Below, piece after piece: positions 43,620-52,831 of a stretch of 64,000 nt of DNA (positions within the stretch are counted from its first letter, which is position 1; the number at the start of each line of letters is the position of its first letter). Position numbers and translations under genes: made by a program. Below the pieces are notes generated by a model. That model made no database searches. It was given only the letters and a program-made list of their open reading frames with translations, and was not told the DNA's origin. This DNA comes from an uncultured bacterium (GTDB taxonomy: Bacteria; Cyanobacteriota; Vampirovibrionia; Gastranaerophilales; Gastranaerophilaceae): the NCBI GenBank assembly GCA_948684385.1, contig CAPQCU010000005.1, positions 27,105 through 91,104 of the forward strand, given 5' to 3'.

Positions 43620-44741
43620 TTATCGTTTTAGTCCTTCATATCCGTTTCTCAGGGTCTGTCGGAACTTTGCGATTTTATTAATATCTTCTTGTGTTAATTC
43701 ACTTTCAGGCAAGGCCAACAATGTCATGGTCTCTTCCGTTGTAACCCATTCTTCGTAGGTTATATCATTTGCAGACTGGTGTGATTCATTATCATTGACT
43801 TTTGCGGTAGCCCAAACAAATGCAGCCATTTCATTTTGGTCAATGTTATTATCCTGATTTTGGTCAAGCATTGCAATTCGGTTAATTGCTTCTTGCTGAA
43901 CAATTTGTTTTTCTTTCACTGTTAAAGCTCTTCCAAGTCGTTTTTCTTCATCTTTTACTGATTGTGTAATCAATTCCTGAATGCTGACTTTCCCGTCTCC
44001 ATTAGTGTCATAGACTTCAATTCTCTGCTCTGCAGCTGCGTGGAATGCGTCATTTTGTTTTTGCATAGCATTATCGAAGGATGCTTGTGTCTTTCCGTCA
44101 AAACTTTCAATTGCTTCTTTTACGCCTGCAATTTCGTACTTGACATTGCTTGAAGTTTCATTGTTTTGGTATGCAGATGCAAATGCGGTTTCTGTTTGCT
44201 TGTATTGAAGTCCTTTTGCGTAGTTTATAATTCTATCTTCTGCACTTAGACCTCTTGCGTCTTTTTCAATACCATTACTTGCATAATATTCAGTGATGTT
44301 TTTATATTTATTTTCAATGTCTTCTAAATCAAGCCCTTCAGTTGAAATTCCTGCTTCCTGCAATAATTGAGCTGCTGTTTTAACTTCTTGCTGAGCTATT
44401 TCCGGTTTATTTTTGTTTTCCGGTTTAACTTCCGGCTTATCTGTTATGCCCATTTTTGTTTTAGCTATGTCAACAATTTGGTTCCAGACATTACTTGCGA
44501 TTTGATATGTGCCTTCTTGTACGACAAAGTGACGTCCGTTTTTGATGTCTGTATCTTTGTCGCTAAATTGGTCTTTATTGGTTTCAACCTGATTTGTTTT
44601 AATCAGATTAAAAACAGAATTCCATTCGGAAAGTCCCAGTTTAACGTCAACTCCTAAATCGTTATCAAGCTTTTTATCGATAACATAGGAGAGATTTTCA
44701 CCGGAATTTATTTGTAAAGATATATTTGTTCCTTGTGTCAT
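43620..44741 (-). CDS. EF-hand calcium-binding protein
   Basis: 373 residues with two canonical 12-residue EF-hand loops: DTNGDGKVSIQE (about 251-262) and DQNQDNNIDQNE (about 302-313), both with acidic residues at positions 1, 3/5 and 12. The N-terminal 110 residues are of an unknown fold. A Glu/Lys-rich linker (KPENKNKPEIAQQE) joins them to a helical middle. No signal peptide. Its stop codon abuts that of the TamB-like gene. Role unknown; calcium sensing or buffering is implied by the loops only. Confidence 0.8.
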   Translation of the reverse strand: MTQGTNISLQINSGENLSYVIDKKLDNDLGVDVKLGLSEWNSVFNLIKTNQVETNKDQFSDKDTDIKNGRHFVVQEGTYQIASNVWNQIVDIAKTKMGITDKPEVKPENKNKPEIAQQEVKTAAQLLQEAGISTEGLDLEDIENKYKNITEYYASNGIEKDARGLSAEDRIINYAKGLQYKQTETAFASAYQNNETSSNVKYEIAGVKEAIESFDGKTQASFDNAMQKQNDAFHAAAEQRIEVYDTNGDGKVSIQELITQSVKDEEKRLGRALTVKEKQIVQQEAINRIAMLDQNQDNNIDQNEMAAFVWATAKVNDNESHQSANDITYEEWVTTEETMTLLALPESELTQEDINKIAKFRQTLRNGYEGLKR

Positions 44742-44822
44742 ATTTATATAAAGTTTATTTTTATCTTTGTATTTTACAAAGCTTTTTTATATTTACAAAA
44801 ATTAACATAGGTAAAAATATTT

Positions 44823-44851
44823 TTGCATTTACCTCTGATTATGTGTATAAT
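44823..44851 (+). promoter_or_regulatory. glyQ promoter
   Basis: TTGCAT (44823-44828), a 17-nt spacer and TATAAT (44846-44851), 36 nt before the ATG. Confidence 0.75.
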
Positions 44852-44887
44852 TTATTAAGTGTAAAATTTACAATAGAAGGAATTGAA

Positions 44888-45760
44888 ATGGCGCTTAATT
44901 TTCAAGATTTGATTTTAAATTTATCAAGATTTTGGTCTGATTACGGATGTATAATTCAACAGCCGTATGATATAGAAAAAGGGGCTTCTACAATGAACCC
45001 TGCAACTTTTTTAAGAGCTTTAGGGCCTGAACCATGGTCAACAGCAATGGTAGAACCTTGTAGAAGACCAACCGATGCAAGATACGGCGAAAATCCGAAT
45101 AGACTCGGTCATTATTTCCAGTATCAGGTTATTTTAAAACCTTCTCCGGATAACGCTCAGGAACTTTATTTAAAAAGTTTAGAGGCTATGGGAATTGATT
45201 TGTCTAAACATGATGTAAGATTTGTTGAAGATAACTGGGAGTCTCCAACTCTTGGTGCTGCAGGTGTGGGCTGGGAAGTTTGGCTTGACGGTATGGAAAT
45301 CACTCAGTTTACTTATTTCCAACAAGTAGGCGGTTTGGAAGTTAAACCGGTTGCTCTGGAAATTACTTACGGTCTGGAAAGAATTGCTATGTATATCCAG
45401 AATAAAGAGTCTGTATTTGATATTATGTGGAATAACAAATTAAAATACGGTGATATTTACCTCCAAAATGAGATAGAACAATCTAAATATAACTTTGAAT
45501 ATTCTGATGCTGACAGGCTGTTTGGATTGTTTGACGCTTATCAAAAAGAAGTTGATAATTGTATTGAAGCGGAACTTGTACTTCCTGCTTATGATTATGT
45601 TTTAAAATGTTCACATACTTTTAACCTTCTTGATGCAAGAGGAGTAATCAGTAAAGATGAACGTATTAACTTTATTAACAGAGTAAGAACAATGGCTTCA
45701 GCTGTGGCAAATTTGTACGTGCAGCAGCGTGAAAAACTCGGTTTCCCATTGTGTAAATAA
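44888..45760 (+). CDS. glyQ: Glycyl-tRNA synthetase alpha subunit
   Basis: 290 residues from the ATG at 44888, which has a gaagga ribosome binding site; the frame extends 54 codons upstream through the promoter and is discounted. It is the class II catalytic subunit of the alpha2beta2 enzyme: motif 2 region GENPNRLGHYFQYQV, DNWESPTLGAAGVGWEVW and motif 3 GLERIAMYIQ. glyS is not adjacent, as in cyanobacteria where glyQ and glyS are usually apart. The next gene starts 21 nt downstream, so co-transcription with amino acid permeases is possible. Confidence 0.97.
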   Translation: MALNFQDLILNLSRFWSDYGCIIQQPYDIEKGASTMNPATFLRALGPEPWSTAMVEPCRRPTDARYGENPNRLGHYFQYQVILKPSPDNAQELYLKSLEAMGIDLSKHDVRFVEDNWESPTLGAAGVGWEVWLDGMEITQFTYFQQVGGLEVKPVALEITYGLERIAMYIQNKESVFDIMWNNKLKYGDIYLQNEIEQSKYNFEYSDADRLFGLFDAYQKEVDNCIEAELVLPAYDYVLKCSHTFNLLDARGVISKDERINFINRVRTMASAVANLYVQQREKLGFPLCK

Positions 45761-45781
45761 TAGTATTGTGAAAGGATATAA

Positions 45782-47380
45782 ATGGCAGAAAAAAACATCT
45801 TCCCGATTTCTCAAATTTTGAGAAAAATGGTTACACGTAAAAATCCTGATGACGCTCTTGCAGGAGCTGCAAAAGGCGGTTTAGAAAAGACTCTTGGAGT
45901 CTGGGATTTAATCATTTTGGGAGTCGGGGCGATTATTGGCTCCGGAATTTTTGCTGTCGTTGGTATTGCAGCTGCAGGAAGTGCTGACGGTTCAAGCCCC
46001 GGAGCAGGGCCTGCTTTGATTGTTTCTATGGTTATTGCAGCAATTGCGTGCGTGTTTTCGGCTCTTTGCTACAGTGAATTTGCGACTATGATTCCTGTTG
46101 CCGGCGGTGCTTATACATATACTTTCGCGACTTTGGGTGAATTTTCAGCGTGGATTATCGGCTGGATTTTGATGCTTGAATACGCAATTGGATTTATTGC
46201 GGTTGCTTGCGCATGGACAAATCATTTTATGCAGTTTATAAAAGGTTTTTCAGCTATTCTGCCGGCATGGTTTGTTAATCCTCCGGTGTGGCTGGTAAAT
46301 GATTTCCGAACAGCTTCAAATATAGACCCTTCTGCAATTCCTCATATTGCAGGAATTCCTTTCTGTATAAATTTGCCAGCAATTATTATGATTGCTATTA
46401 CTACGGCAATTTTGGTTAAGGGTACAAAAGATTCTGCAAAAATGGCAGGAATTATGGTTGCTGTAAAACTTGGTGTAATAACACTTTTTGTACTCGCAGG
46501 AGCATTTTACGTAAGACCTGAAAACTGGACACCTTTTGCACCTAACGGGTTTGAGGGTGTGTTTATGGGTGCGTTTATAATTTTCTTTGCGTATATCGGG
46601 TTTGATGCACTTGCAACAGCTGCAGAAGAATGTAAAAACCCGCAAAAAGATTTGCCGGTTGGTATTTTAGGCTCACTTCTTGTTACAACAGTTGTTTACG
46701 TCCTTGTAGCTCTTGTTTTAACCGGCATGCAGCCTACAAGCGGAGTGGCAATTCCGGAAGGTTTATTTAAAGCGCCGATGGCATTTGCTATGACAGCAGT
46801 AAATCAAAACTGGATTGCAGGTTTGATTTCGGTCGGTTCTCTTGCAGGATTAACTTCTGTTCTTCTTGTAATGCACATGGCTGCAACAAGAGTTTTGTTT
46901 GCAATGAGCAGAGATAATTTCTTGCCTCGCGTATTCCAGAAAATCCATCCTAAATTTAATACTCCTCACATCTTAACAATAACTGTTGGTGTTGTAGGAA
47001 TTTTAGGTACTTTGATTTTAGATTTGAATGTTGCAGCTTCACTTTGTAACTTTGGAACATTTACTTCTTTTATAATCGTTTGTGTTGCAATACTTATTTT
47101 GAGAAAAGTTGATCCGGATAGACCTAGACCGTTTAAAGTTCCGTTTTGCCCGTGGTTTCCTCTTTTGGGAATACTTTGCTGCGGTGGCTTAATGGTATTT
47201 TCTATGGTAATTTCTAAAGGTGAAGCAGCAGTCCTATCAACAGAATTATTTGTTGTTTGGGTAATTATGGGTGCATTGATTTATGCCTCTTACGGCTACC
47301 GCAAAAACAGACAAATGGAAAAATTAGCTGAAAACGAAGAAATAGCAGGAAAAAATGAAATTGAAGCAGGTATTAAATAA
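45782..47380 (+). CDS. APC-superfamily amino acid permease
   Basis: 532 residues with 12-13 TM segments. The TM1 unwound motif GVGAIIGSGIFAVVG and the TM3 pattern VAGGAYTYTFATLGEFSAW mark cationic or broad amino acid transporters of the APC (CAT-like) family. The C-terminus is charged and cytoplasmic. It is the first of two tandem paralogues; the ATG of the second lies 26 nt before this stop. Substrate is unknown. The pair follows glyQ, which need not imply glycine transport. Confidence 0.93.
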   Translation: MAEKNIFPISQILRKMVTRKNPDDALAGAAKGGLEKTLGVWDLIILGVGAIIGSGIFAVVGIAAAGSADGSSPGAGPALIVSMVIAAIACVFSALCYSEFATMIPVAGGAYTYTFATLGEFSAWIIGWILMLEYAIGFIAVACAWTNHFMQFIKGFSAILPAWFVNPPVWLVNDFRTASNIDPSAIPHIAGIPFCINLPAIIMIAITTAILVKGTKDSAKMAGIMVAVKLGVITLFVLAGAFYVRPENWTPFAPNGFEGVFMGAFIIFFAYIGFDALATAAEECKNPQKDLPVGILGSLLVTTVVYVLVALVLTGMQPTSGVAIPEGLFKAPMAFAMTAVNQNWIAGLISVGSLAGLTSVLLVMHMAATRVLFAMSRDNFLPRVFQKIHPKFNTPHILTITVGVVGILGTLILDLNVAASLCNFGTFTSFIIVCVAILILRKVDPDRPRPFKVPFCPWFPLLGILCCGGLMVFSMVISKGEAAVLSTELFVVWVIMGALIYASYGYRKNRQMEKLAENEEIAGKNEIEAGIK

Positions 47381-48896
47381 TTTACTAAAATGTAAAAGTC
47401 CTCAAGAACTCATTGACGAAGGTTCAAACTCCGGACTGAAAAAGACTTTAACTGTATTTGACCTTATTGTTTTAGGAATCGGTGCTGTAGTTGGAACAGG
47501 GATTTTTACGATTATCGGAAGTGCAATTGCAGGCTCATCTGACGGCGCAGGTGCAGGTTCTGCGGTCGTAATTTCAATGATTTTAGCGGCTGTTGCAAGT
47601 GTTTTTTCTGCTCTTTCTTATTCCGAAATCGCTGCAATGATGCCGGTTGCCGGAAGTGCTTATGCTTATACTTATGCGACAATGGGTGAGTTTATGGCAT
47701 GGATGGTCGGCTGGATTTTAATGCTTGAATACGCTATCGGTGATATTACTGTTGCAAGTGCATGGACCGGATACTTTGTTCAATTTTTAAAAGGTTTTAA
47801 ACATATCCTGCCGGCTTTTGTTGTGAATTTCCCTATGTGGCTAAGGAATGATTACAGAACAATGTATGAGTTTTGTAACAAATACGGGCTGGATGTTCAC
47901 GATAAAATGCCATTCATTAATCTGCCTTTTGATATAAGTATTCCGGTGGCTTTGAATTTACCTGCAATGGCGATTGTTATTATTCTCACAATTTTACTTG
48001 TAAAAGGGGTTAAAGAATCAACTAAAGTTGCAACAATAATGGTTGGTGTGAATATGTTTATCATACTTTCATTCATTGTTGTTGGTGCGTTTTATGTAAA
48101 GCCTGAAAATTGGACTCCTTTTGCTCCAAACGGTTTAGAAGGAATTTTTACCGGTGCGTTTGTAATATTTTTCGCGTATATCGGATTTGATGCGATTTCT
48201 ACAGCGGCAGAAGAAACTAAGAACCCGCAAAGAGATTTGCCGATTGCGATTATGGGAACTTTAGCAATTTGTACGATTTTATACGTTTGTGTTGCTCTTG
48301 TTTTGACAGGGGTAGTTCCTCTTGGTGCCATTGATACGCAGGCACCGCTGGCACATGCAATGAGATTTGTCGGTATAAACTGGTACGCAGGATTAATTTC
48401 AGTCGGAGCTTTGTGTGCACTGACTTCTGTACTTTTGATTTATCAGCTGGGTACAACAAGAATTCTTTACGCAATGAGCAGAGACAGTTTCTTGCCGAAA
48501 TCTTTGAATAAAATTCATGAAAAATTTAAAACTCCTCACATTATGACCTGGATAGCAGGGATAATTGTAGTGGTTTGTGCTTTGTTTATGGACTTAAATA
48601 TCTCTGCCGAGCTTTGTAACTTTGGAACATTTACTTCATTTATCATAATTTGTGTAGCAGTTCTTATTCTCAGAAAAACCGAACCTGACAGAGAAAGACC
48701 GTTTAAAGTTCCTTTCTGTCCGTGGTTCCCGATTTTGGGGATACTTACATGTGCAGGTTTAATGTATTGCAAATTTAGTGCAAAAGCTACTTCTGCACTT
48801 TATTTTATCATCTGGCTGCTTATAGGTGTTGCGATTTACGCAGGATACAGTTATAAATCAAAACGTTTGGAAGAAAATATAGAGCAAATACAGTAG
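47355..48896 (+). CDS. APC-superfamily amino acid permease, tandem paralogue
   Basis: 513 residues, clearly paralogous to the preceding permease. The two share GVGAIIGSGIF versus GIGAVVGTGIF, ENWTPFAPNG, CNFGTFTSFI and RPFKVPFCPWFP. It overlaps the upstream gene by 26 bases, so it is translationally coupled. Differences in TM1 and TM3 (SAYAYTYATMGEFMAW instead of GAYTYTFATLGEFSAW) suggest a distinct substrate range. Two different permeases from one transcript could form a heteromer or transport related amino acids. Confidence 0.93.
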   Translation: MKLKQVLNNLLKCKSPQELIDEGSNSGLKKTLTVFDLIVLGIGAVVGTGIFTIIGSAIAGSSDGAGAGSAVVISMILAAVASVFSALSYSEIAAMMPVAGSAYAYTYATMGEFMAWMVGWILMLEYAIGDITVASAWTGYFVQFLKGFKHILPAFVVNFPMWLRNDYRTMYEFCNKYGLDVHDKMPFINLPFDISIPVALNLPAMAIVIILTILLVKGVKESTKVATIMVGVNMFIILSFIVVGAFYVKPENWTPFAPNGLEGIFTGAFVIFFAYIGFDAISTAAEETKNPQRDLPIAIMGTLAICTILYVCVALVLTGVVPLGAIDTQAPLAHAMRFVGINWYAGLISVGALCALTSVLLIYQLGTTRILYAMSRDSFLPKSLNKIHEKFKTPHIMTWIAGIIVVVCALFMDLNISAELCNFGTFTSFIIICVAVLILRKTEPDRERPFKVPFCPWFPILGILTCAGLMYCKFSAKATSALYFIIWLLIGVAIYAGYSYKSKRLEENIEQIQ

Positions 48897-48913
48897 GAAT
48901 TTACTCAAAAAAA

Positions 48914-48922
48914 TGTTATAAT
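48914..48922 (+). promoter_or_regulatory. Extended -10 promoter of the HD-GYP gene, probably leaderless
   Basis: TGT followed by TATAAT (48914-48922) is an extended -10 element. The ATG at 48930 begins 7 nt later, with no ribosome binding site. Confidence 0.65.
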
Positions 48923-48929
48923 TCTATAT

Positions 48930-49922
48930 ATGAGAATTGTTTCAAATAAAGAATTAAGCAGTTATAAAGTTTTACCGTTTGATTTGTATACTGAAAACAA
49001 GAATAAAATTCTTGAAGCCGGAGAAGTTTTGACTCCGGGCAAACTTATTATGCTCAAGAATTATGTAAAAATTTATACAGAAGAGTTTGCAAACGAAGAT
49101 TTTAAAGAAGGGACTTCTGAATCAAAGGATGCTACGCCTTCCCAGGTTTTGAATTTTTCTTATGAAAGCATTGATGCATCTGATTTTGAAACAGTTATTA
49201 ACGGTGATGCTTACGTTAAAACAGAGACTCAGGTTAGAATAAAATATTTTTATAAACGTATTTTAGATTTATTTCTACAGGGTTATTACGAGGAAGGTTT
49301 GTTTAAGCTGAATTCTTTAATCGGAGTTTTAAAAACAGAAGTTTTCAAAAAAGTTGCTAAATCAGGTAAAGGCTCAAAAGTTAGATTTCTGGGTGAGTAC
49401 GAAATTTGCCACCCTTTGAATGTTGCGATTATTTCCGGATTGATTGCAAAGAAACTTGATTACGCTACAAGAGAGTTTGACCATCTGGTTCTTGCAGCGC
49501 TTTTGCACGATATCGGAAAGCTGAAAATCAAACTTTCAGATTCGGAAGCGATGCTTACTATGAACGAAGATGAAGTTAAAGACCATACTATTATCGGATA
49601 TAAGATGATAAGAGAAGAGTTTGAACTTCCTGAGGAAATTGCAAAAGTTGCGCTTGAACATCACGAAAATAATGACGGTTCAGGTTACCCGCAGGGGATT
49701 TCGAGTGATTCGATTTCAGAGTTTAGCCAGATTGTAAATGTTGCAAATTATTATGATAACCTTGCTTTCAACAGAACGCACTCTATTATAGTTAATAACA
49801 AAGAAGCTTTAAGAACAATGCTTGAAGTCGGCACGGGAAAATTTGCTGCAAAAATTTTATATTCTTTTATCCACATGTTTAATTATGATGACTCAAGAAG
49901 TTTTAACGACATGGTTGTGTAG
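48930..49922 (+). CDS. HD-GYP domain phosphodiesterase-like protein
   Basis: 330 residues. An N-terminal part of about 140 residues, unlike known sensory domains, precedes an HD-GYP domain: His in HPLNVA, the metal pair H193-D194 in LLHDIGK, HHENNDGSGYPQG (about 244-256; the GYP motif) and VANYYDNL. HD-GYP enzymes cleave cyclic di-GMP. It starts 7 nt after an extended -10 box with no ribosome binding site. There is no TM segment. Catalytic residues look complete, but the second-messenger substrate is not proven. Confidence 0.88.
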   Translation: MRIVSNKELSSYKVLPFDLYTENKNKILEAGEVLTPGKLIMLKNYVKIYTEEFANEDFKEGTSESKDATPSQVLNFSYESIDASDFETVINGDAYVKTETQVRIKYFYKRILDLFLQGYYEEGLFKLNSLIGVLKTEVFKKVAKSGKGSKVRFLGEYEICHPLNVAIISGLIAKKLDYATREFDHLVLAALLHDIGKLKIKLSDSEAMLTMNEDEVKDHTIIGYKMIREEFELPEEIAKVALEHHENNDGSGYPQGISSDSISEFSQIVNVANYYDNLAFNRTHSIIVNNKEALRTMLEVGTGKFAAKILYSFIHMFNYDDSRSFNDMVV

Positions 49923-49992
49923 CTTCGGGTAATGTGCTTTGTGTAATTTTTGTTAATCCTGTATGTGTTATACAAAAATAGGATTATTAAAG

Positions 49993-50256
49993 ATGAATAA
50001 AGCTGATGAATTTTTAAAAATAATGGAGATTAGCAACTCTGATAAAGTTGTTATTTTAACAAATCATTATCAGATAACAGGACATGTTTATGATTGTGAA
50101 AAATGTAATAAAGAGGCTTTTTTAAACCTTACAAACGCGTCTTTGTGTTTAATAAATGATGTTTACGGAAGTGACACCTGCGAAAAATATACAAGCTCGC
50201 ATTACGACTGGCTGCACGTTAATTTTGATTCAATAACAGCATTTAGTTTTATATAA
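49993..50256 (+). CDS. Small hypothetical protein
   Basis: 87 residues from the ATG at 49993, after an aggatt ribosome binding site. It contains C-x2-C (CEKC) and two more Cys residues, which could bind a metal, but no family is recognised. The sequence reads like a compact alpha/beta domain with a repeated Tyr/His content near the end (YTSSHYDWLHV). No signal peptide. It is followed by a weak hairpin and a long spacer with GGGGTAAAT motifs. Unknown function. Confidence 0.6.
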   Translation: MNKADEFLKIMEISNSDKVVILTNHYQITGHVYDCEKCNKEAFLNLTNASLCLINDVYGSDTCEKYTSSHYDWLHVNFDSITAFSFI

Positions 50257-50262
50257 TAAAAA

Positions 50263-50280
50263 CCGGATATTTCTATCCGG
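50263..50280 (+). terminator. Weak hairpin after the 87-aa gene
   Basis: ccggata-tttc-tatccgg, a 7-bp stem without a T-run. Confidence 0.4.
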
Positions 50281-50330
50281 CGAATCCCTATATTTAATCG
50301 TAGTTTACTTAATCGTAAATTATACTCCTA

Positions 50331-50397
50331 GGGGTAAATGTAATTTGGTTTAAATTAACATTACCCATTTTAAGTTTTGAGTGGGGTAGGGGTAAAT
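50331..50397. repeat. Two GGGGTAAAT nonamers in the gap before the GH13-like gene
   Basis: GGGGTAAAT at 50331-50339 and 50389-50397, both between the convergent ends of the 87-aa and GH13-like genes. The second copy is part of an imperfect inverted repeat (gtggggtaggg with ccctaccca near 50421). Confidence 0.55.
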
Positions 50398-50433
50398 CAT
50401 TAGAGTTTAAATAATAACTCCCTACCCAATGTA

Positions 50434-52686
50434 CTATTTGATTACTGTGAAGAACTTAAACTCAGCTGGCATAAGCTTTCCAAAAGAAAGCGAGTTTGTT
50501 GCAGCAACAAATTTTTCTTCCAGGTAATCAACTCCGTCAAACCTGAACTCTGATACGATTGAATAATCGCAGGAAAGCTCTATTGTTTTGTCGAATACTT
50601 CTCTGCCTTCCCTGATTTCGGTAACACCATCTTCGCAGAATTTTTCAGTCGGAGAATTGAAGTTTGCGACGACAAGGATGGAGTTTTTAAGCCCTTCTTT
50701 TTGTATCTGCCAAACGACAAATCCGTCATCATCCTGCCTGATTATGTGAGCTTCTCCGTCAGTAATTACCGGTGAATTTTTTACAAACCTGTCAATTGCG
50801 TCAAACTTAGCAAAGAAATCATAATCTTTTTCGCGTTTCATAGAAACTTCGTTTCCGATAATGTATTCCATGCCTGTTTTTGTGAAAGATTCGTCTCCGT
50901 CAATATACATAACAGGTCTTTGAGCATTGCGTCCGCCTGGAAGGAACTTATATTTAAACCATTTGAACAATGCACCTTCAAAACCTAATTGCGCAGGATA
51001 TCTGTCAATGGCTTCAAACTCACCATCCTGATTGTTATAAGTTTTTAGGATTGAAAGCGGCGTACTTCTTTTATGAGAAGAATTGTAGTTTGCTAAATAT
51101 AAATTATCTTCAGCAATTGCTTCCGGAGTCTTGTAGCTTTGTGAAACAATGTCGTTACCCCAGAGAACATCAAAATTCATATCCTGATGGTATTCTTTAT
51201 AGAAATTATCCCAGAGCATATATTCTGCCAGTACTGCAAAATAAGGGATTTTTTCTTTCATTGCAGTATTAAGCATTCCTAATACTTTTCTTGGCGCTCT
51301 GTAACTAATCGGAGTTCCGTCTTTTTCAGAAACTTCATCAACAATGTGGTCAATGTGGTCAACTCTAAATCCGTCAAAGTTAAATTCTTCCTGAAGATTT
51401 TTCATATAGTCGATGAAAAACTTGACTACATCGTTATTAAATTTCCCGTTTTCAAGATTTACAAAATAATAAGGTGTTTGACAGTCAAGGTTTGCACAAT
51501 TTGTTACATCTTCTCCGTCAAATTTGTAATGCTTAAATGTCGGATAAGAAGCTCCTTCACTCATTCTGTCAAAAACAGGAACACCTGCTGAACACCACGC
51601 TCCGCCAGGAGCCGGCCACATTCCTTCGGAAATAAGTGATTGAATGATTTCACCCTGATTGGTGATTTCAGCTTCGGAAAGTTTTTTAGAACTTCCTGTA
51701 ACTTTGCTGATAATTGATTTAGCTTTTTTGTGAAGCTTATCTTGAATGCTTCTTTCTAGCATTGCGTTTGAAAGGAATATTTTTGTATCTTTTAATAAAG
51801 CATCAATTTCATCAAAAATTTTCTGATAGTGTTCGGTCAAATCTCCGTAGCTTTCGCCTTTGATTGATTTTTTATAAATACCGCATACAATTGCCAAATC
51901 ATCCTGTGAATATTTATCAGTTAGCTTAGCAGCTGCTTCGTCAACATTTTTAGAAAGCTCAGTAATTAGCGCATTAATATCAAACCATCTTGCGCATTCA
52001 GGATTTGTCAGAATAATTTTTGAAAATCTTCCTGTTTGCGGAAGAATATCATAAATTACCGGATGTCCTGCAAGCTGCGCCATTTGAATAAATAACTTAA
52101 CCTGCTCATCTGCTCCAAAGCCAGTTTTTTCTAAAATATTTTTATCTTCTAATGCAGGGCTTACATTGCTTGCAGTAGGAAGATAAGCGCATCCGAATTC
52201 ACGCGGATGGAAAGGAATTAAATACATTGTTGTTCCGAATATATTGCTGCTCAAATTTCCGGAAGGAAGAATTAATAGCTCTCTTAACCAGTCCATAAAT
52301 AAACCGCATTTTTCAGGATTGTTTCCTAATCCGGCAAGGTTAATCAGCTTGATATCGTGACCTTCTTTTTGAAGCCAGTTAGAATTTTTCACGTTGTTTC
52401 TTGCAAGAGGGCTTGTTTTTGAAAAATTGAAACTTCCGTTTTCAAAAATTCCATTTGAAGCCCATTTTGTCTCAAGCGCAAATAAAACTTCTGCATTAGT
52501 TAATTCTTCTAAAGCTTTGACCTGCGGATAAGGAAGATACCCGTATTTTTCGACTGTTGATTTTAAATACTCTTTTCTTTCTTCCGAAATGCTTTCGAAA
52601 GAATACATTTCTTTCAACTTAGAGTAAAAATTGTTTAAATTTTCACAAACATTTACTGCTTCTTTTTTAAACAAAAAATCTAACAT
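50434..52686 (-). CDS. GH13-like (alpha-amylase superfamily) glycoside hydrolase or transferase
   Basis: 750 residues, cytoplasmic (no signal peptide). A (beta/alpha)8 core is suggested by the GH13 region II motif GFRVDHIDH (nucleophile Asp at about 444) and a region III candidate LAEYML (acid/base Glu at about 488). Region IV, normally an NHD motif, is not clear; the nearest candidate reads NYNSSHKRS (about 536). The protein is larger than most amylases, with an ~120-residue N-terminal segment and a beta-sandwich C-terminus ending AEFKFFTVIK. Activity toward stored or imported glucans is likely, but substrate and even activity are uncertain. Confidence 0.75.
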   Translation of the reverse strand: MLDFLFKKEAVNVCENLNNFYSKLKEMYSFESISEERKEYLKSTVEKYGYLPYPQVKALEELTNAEVLFALETKWASNGIFENGSFNFSKTSPLARNNVKNSNWLQKEGHDIKLINLAGLGNNPEKCGLFMDWLRELLILPSGNLSSNIFGTTMYLIPFHPREFGCAYLPTASNVSPALEDKNILEKTGFGADEQVKLFIQMAQLAGHPVIYDILPQTGRFSKIILTNPECARWFDINALITELSKNVDEAAAKLTDKYSQDDLAIVCGIYKKSIKGESYGDLTEHYQKIFDEIDALLKDTKIFLSNAMLERSIQDKLHKKAKSIISKVTGSSKKLSEAEITNQGEIIQSLISEGMWPAPGGAWCSAGVPVFDRMSEGASYPTFKHYKFDGEDVTNCANLDCQTPYYFVNLENGKFNNDVVKFFIDYMKNLQEEFNFDGFRVDHIDHIVDEVSEKDGTPISYRAPRKVLGMLNTAMKEKIPYFAVLAEYMLWDNFYKEYHQDMNFDVLWGNDIVSQSYKTPEAIAEDNLYLANYNSSHKRSTPLSILKTYNNQDGEFEAIDRYPAQLGFEGALFKWFKYKFLPGGRNAQRPVMYIDGDESFTKTGMEYIIGNEVSMKREKDYDFFAKFDAIDRFVKNSPVITDGEAHIIRQDDDGFVVWQIQKEGLKNSILVVANFNSPTEKFCEDGVTEIREGREVFDKTIELSCDYSIVSEFRFDGVDYLEEKFVAATNSLSFGKLMPAEFKFFTVIK

Positions 52687-52831
52687 AGGGCTTCTCCTTC
52701 AAAATTTGTGATTGGATTCTCGTATACAAGGATGATATCATGCATACATATTTTTTACAAACGAACGTAAACATTTGTTAAGCAAAATTTTTTGATGCGC
52801 AAATTTTTTATTCAGCGTTTTTAAAGTGGGT

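Noticed and set aside
44726..44887. 54-codon N-terminal extension of GlyQ
   Set aside because: It covers the promoter, while the ATG at 44888 has a ribosome binding site and matches the family start.
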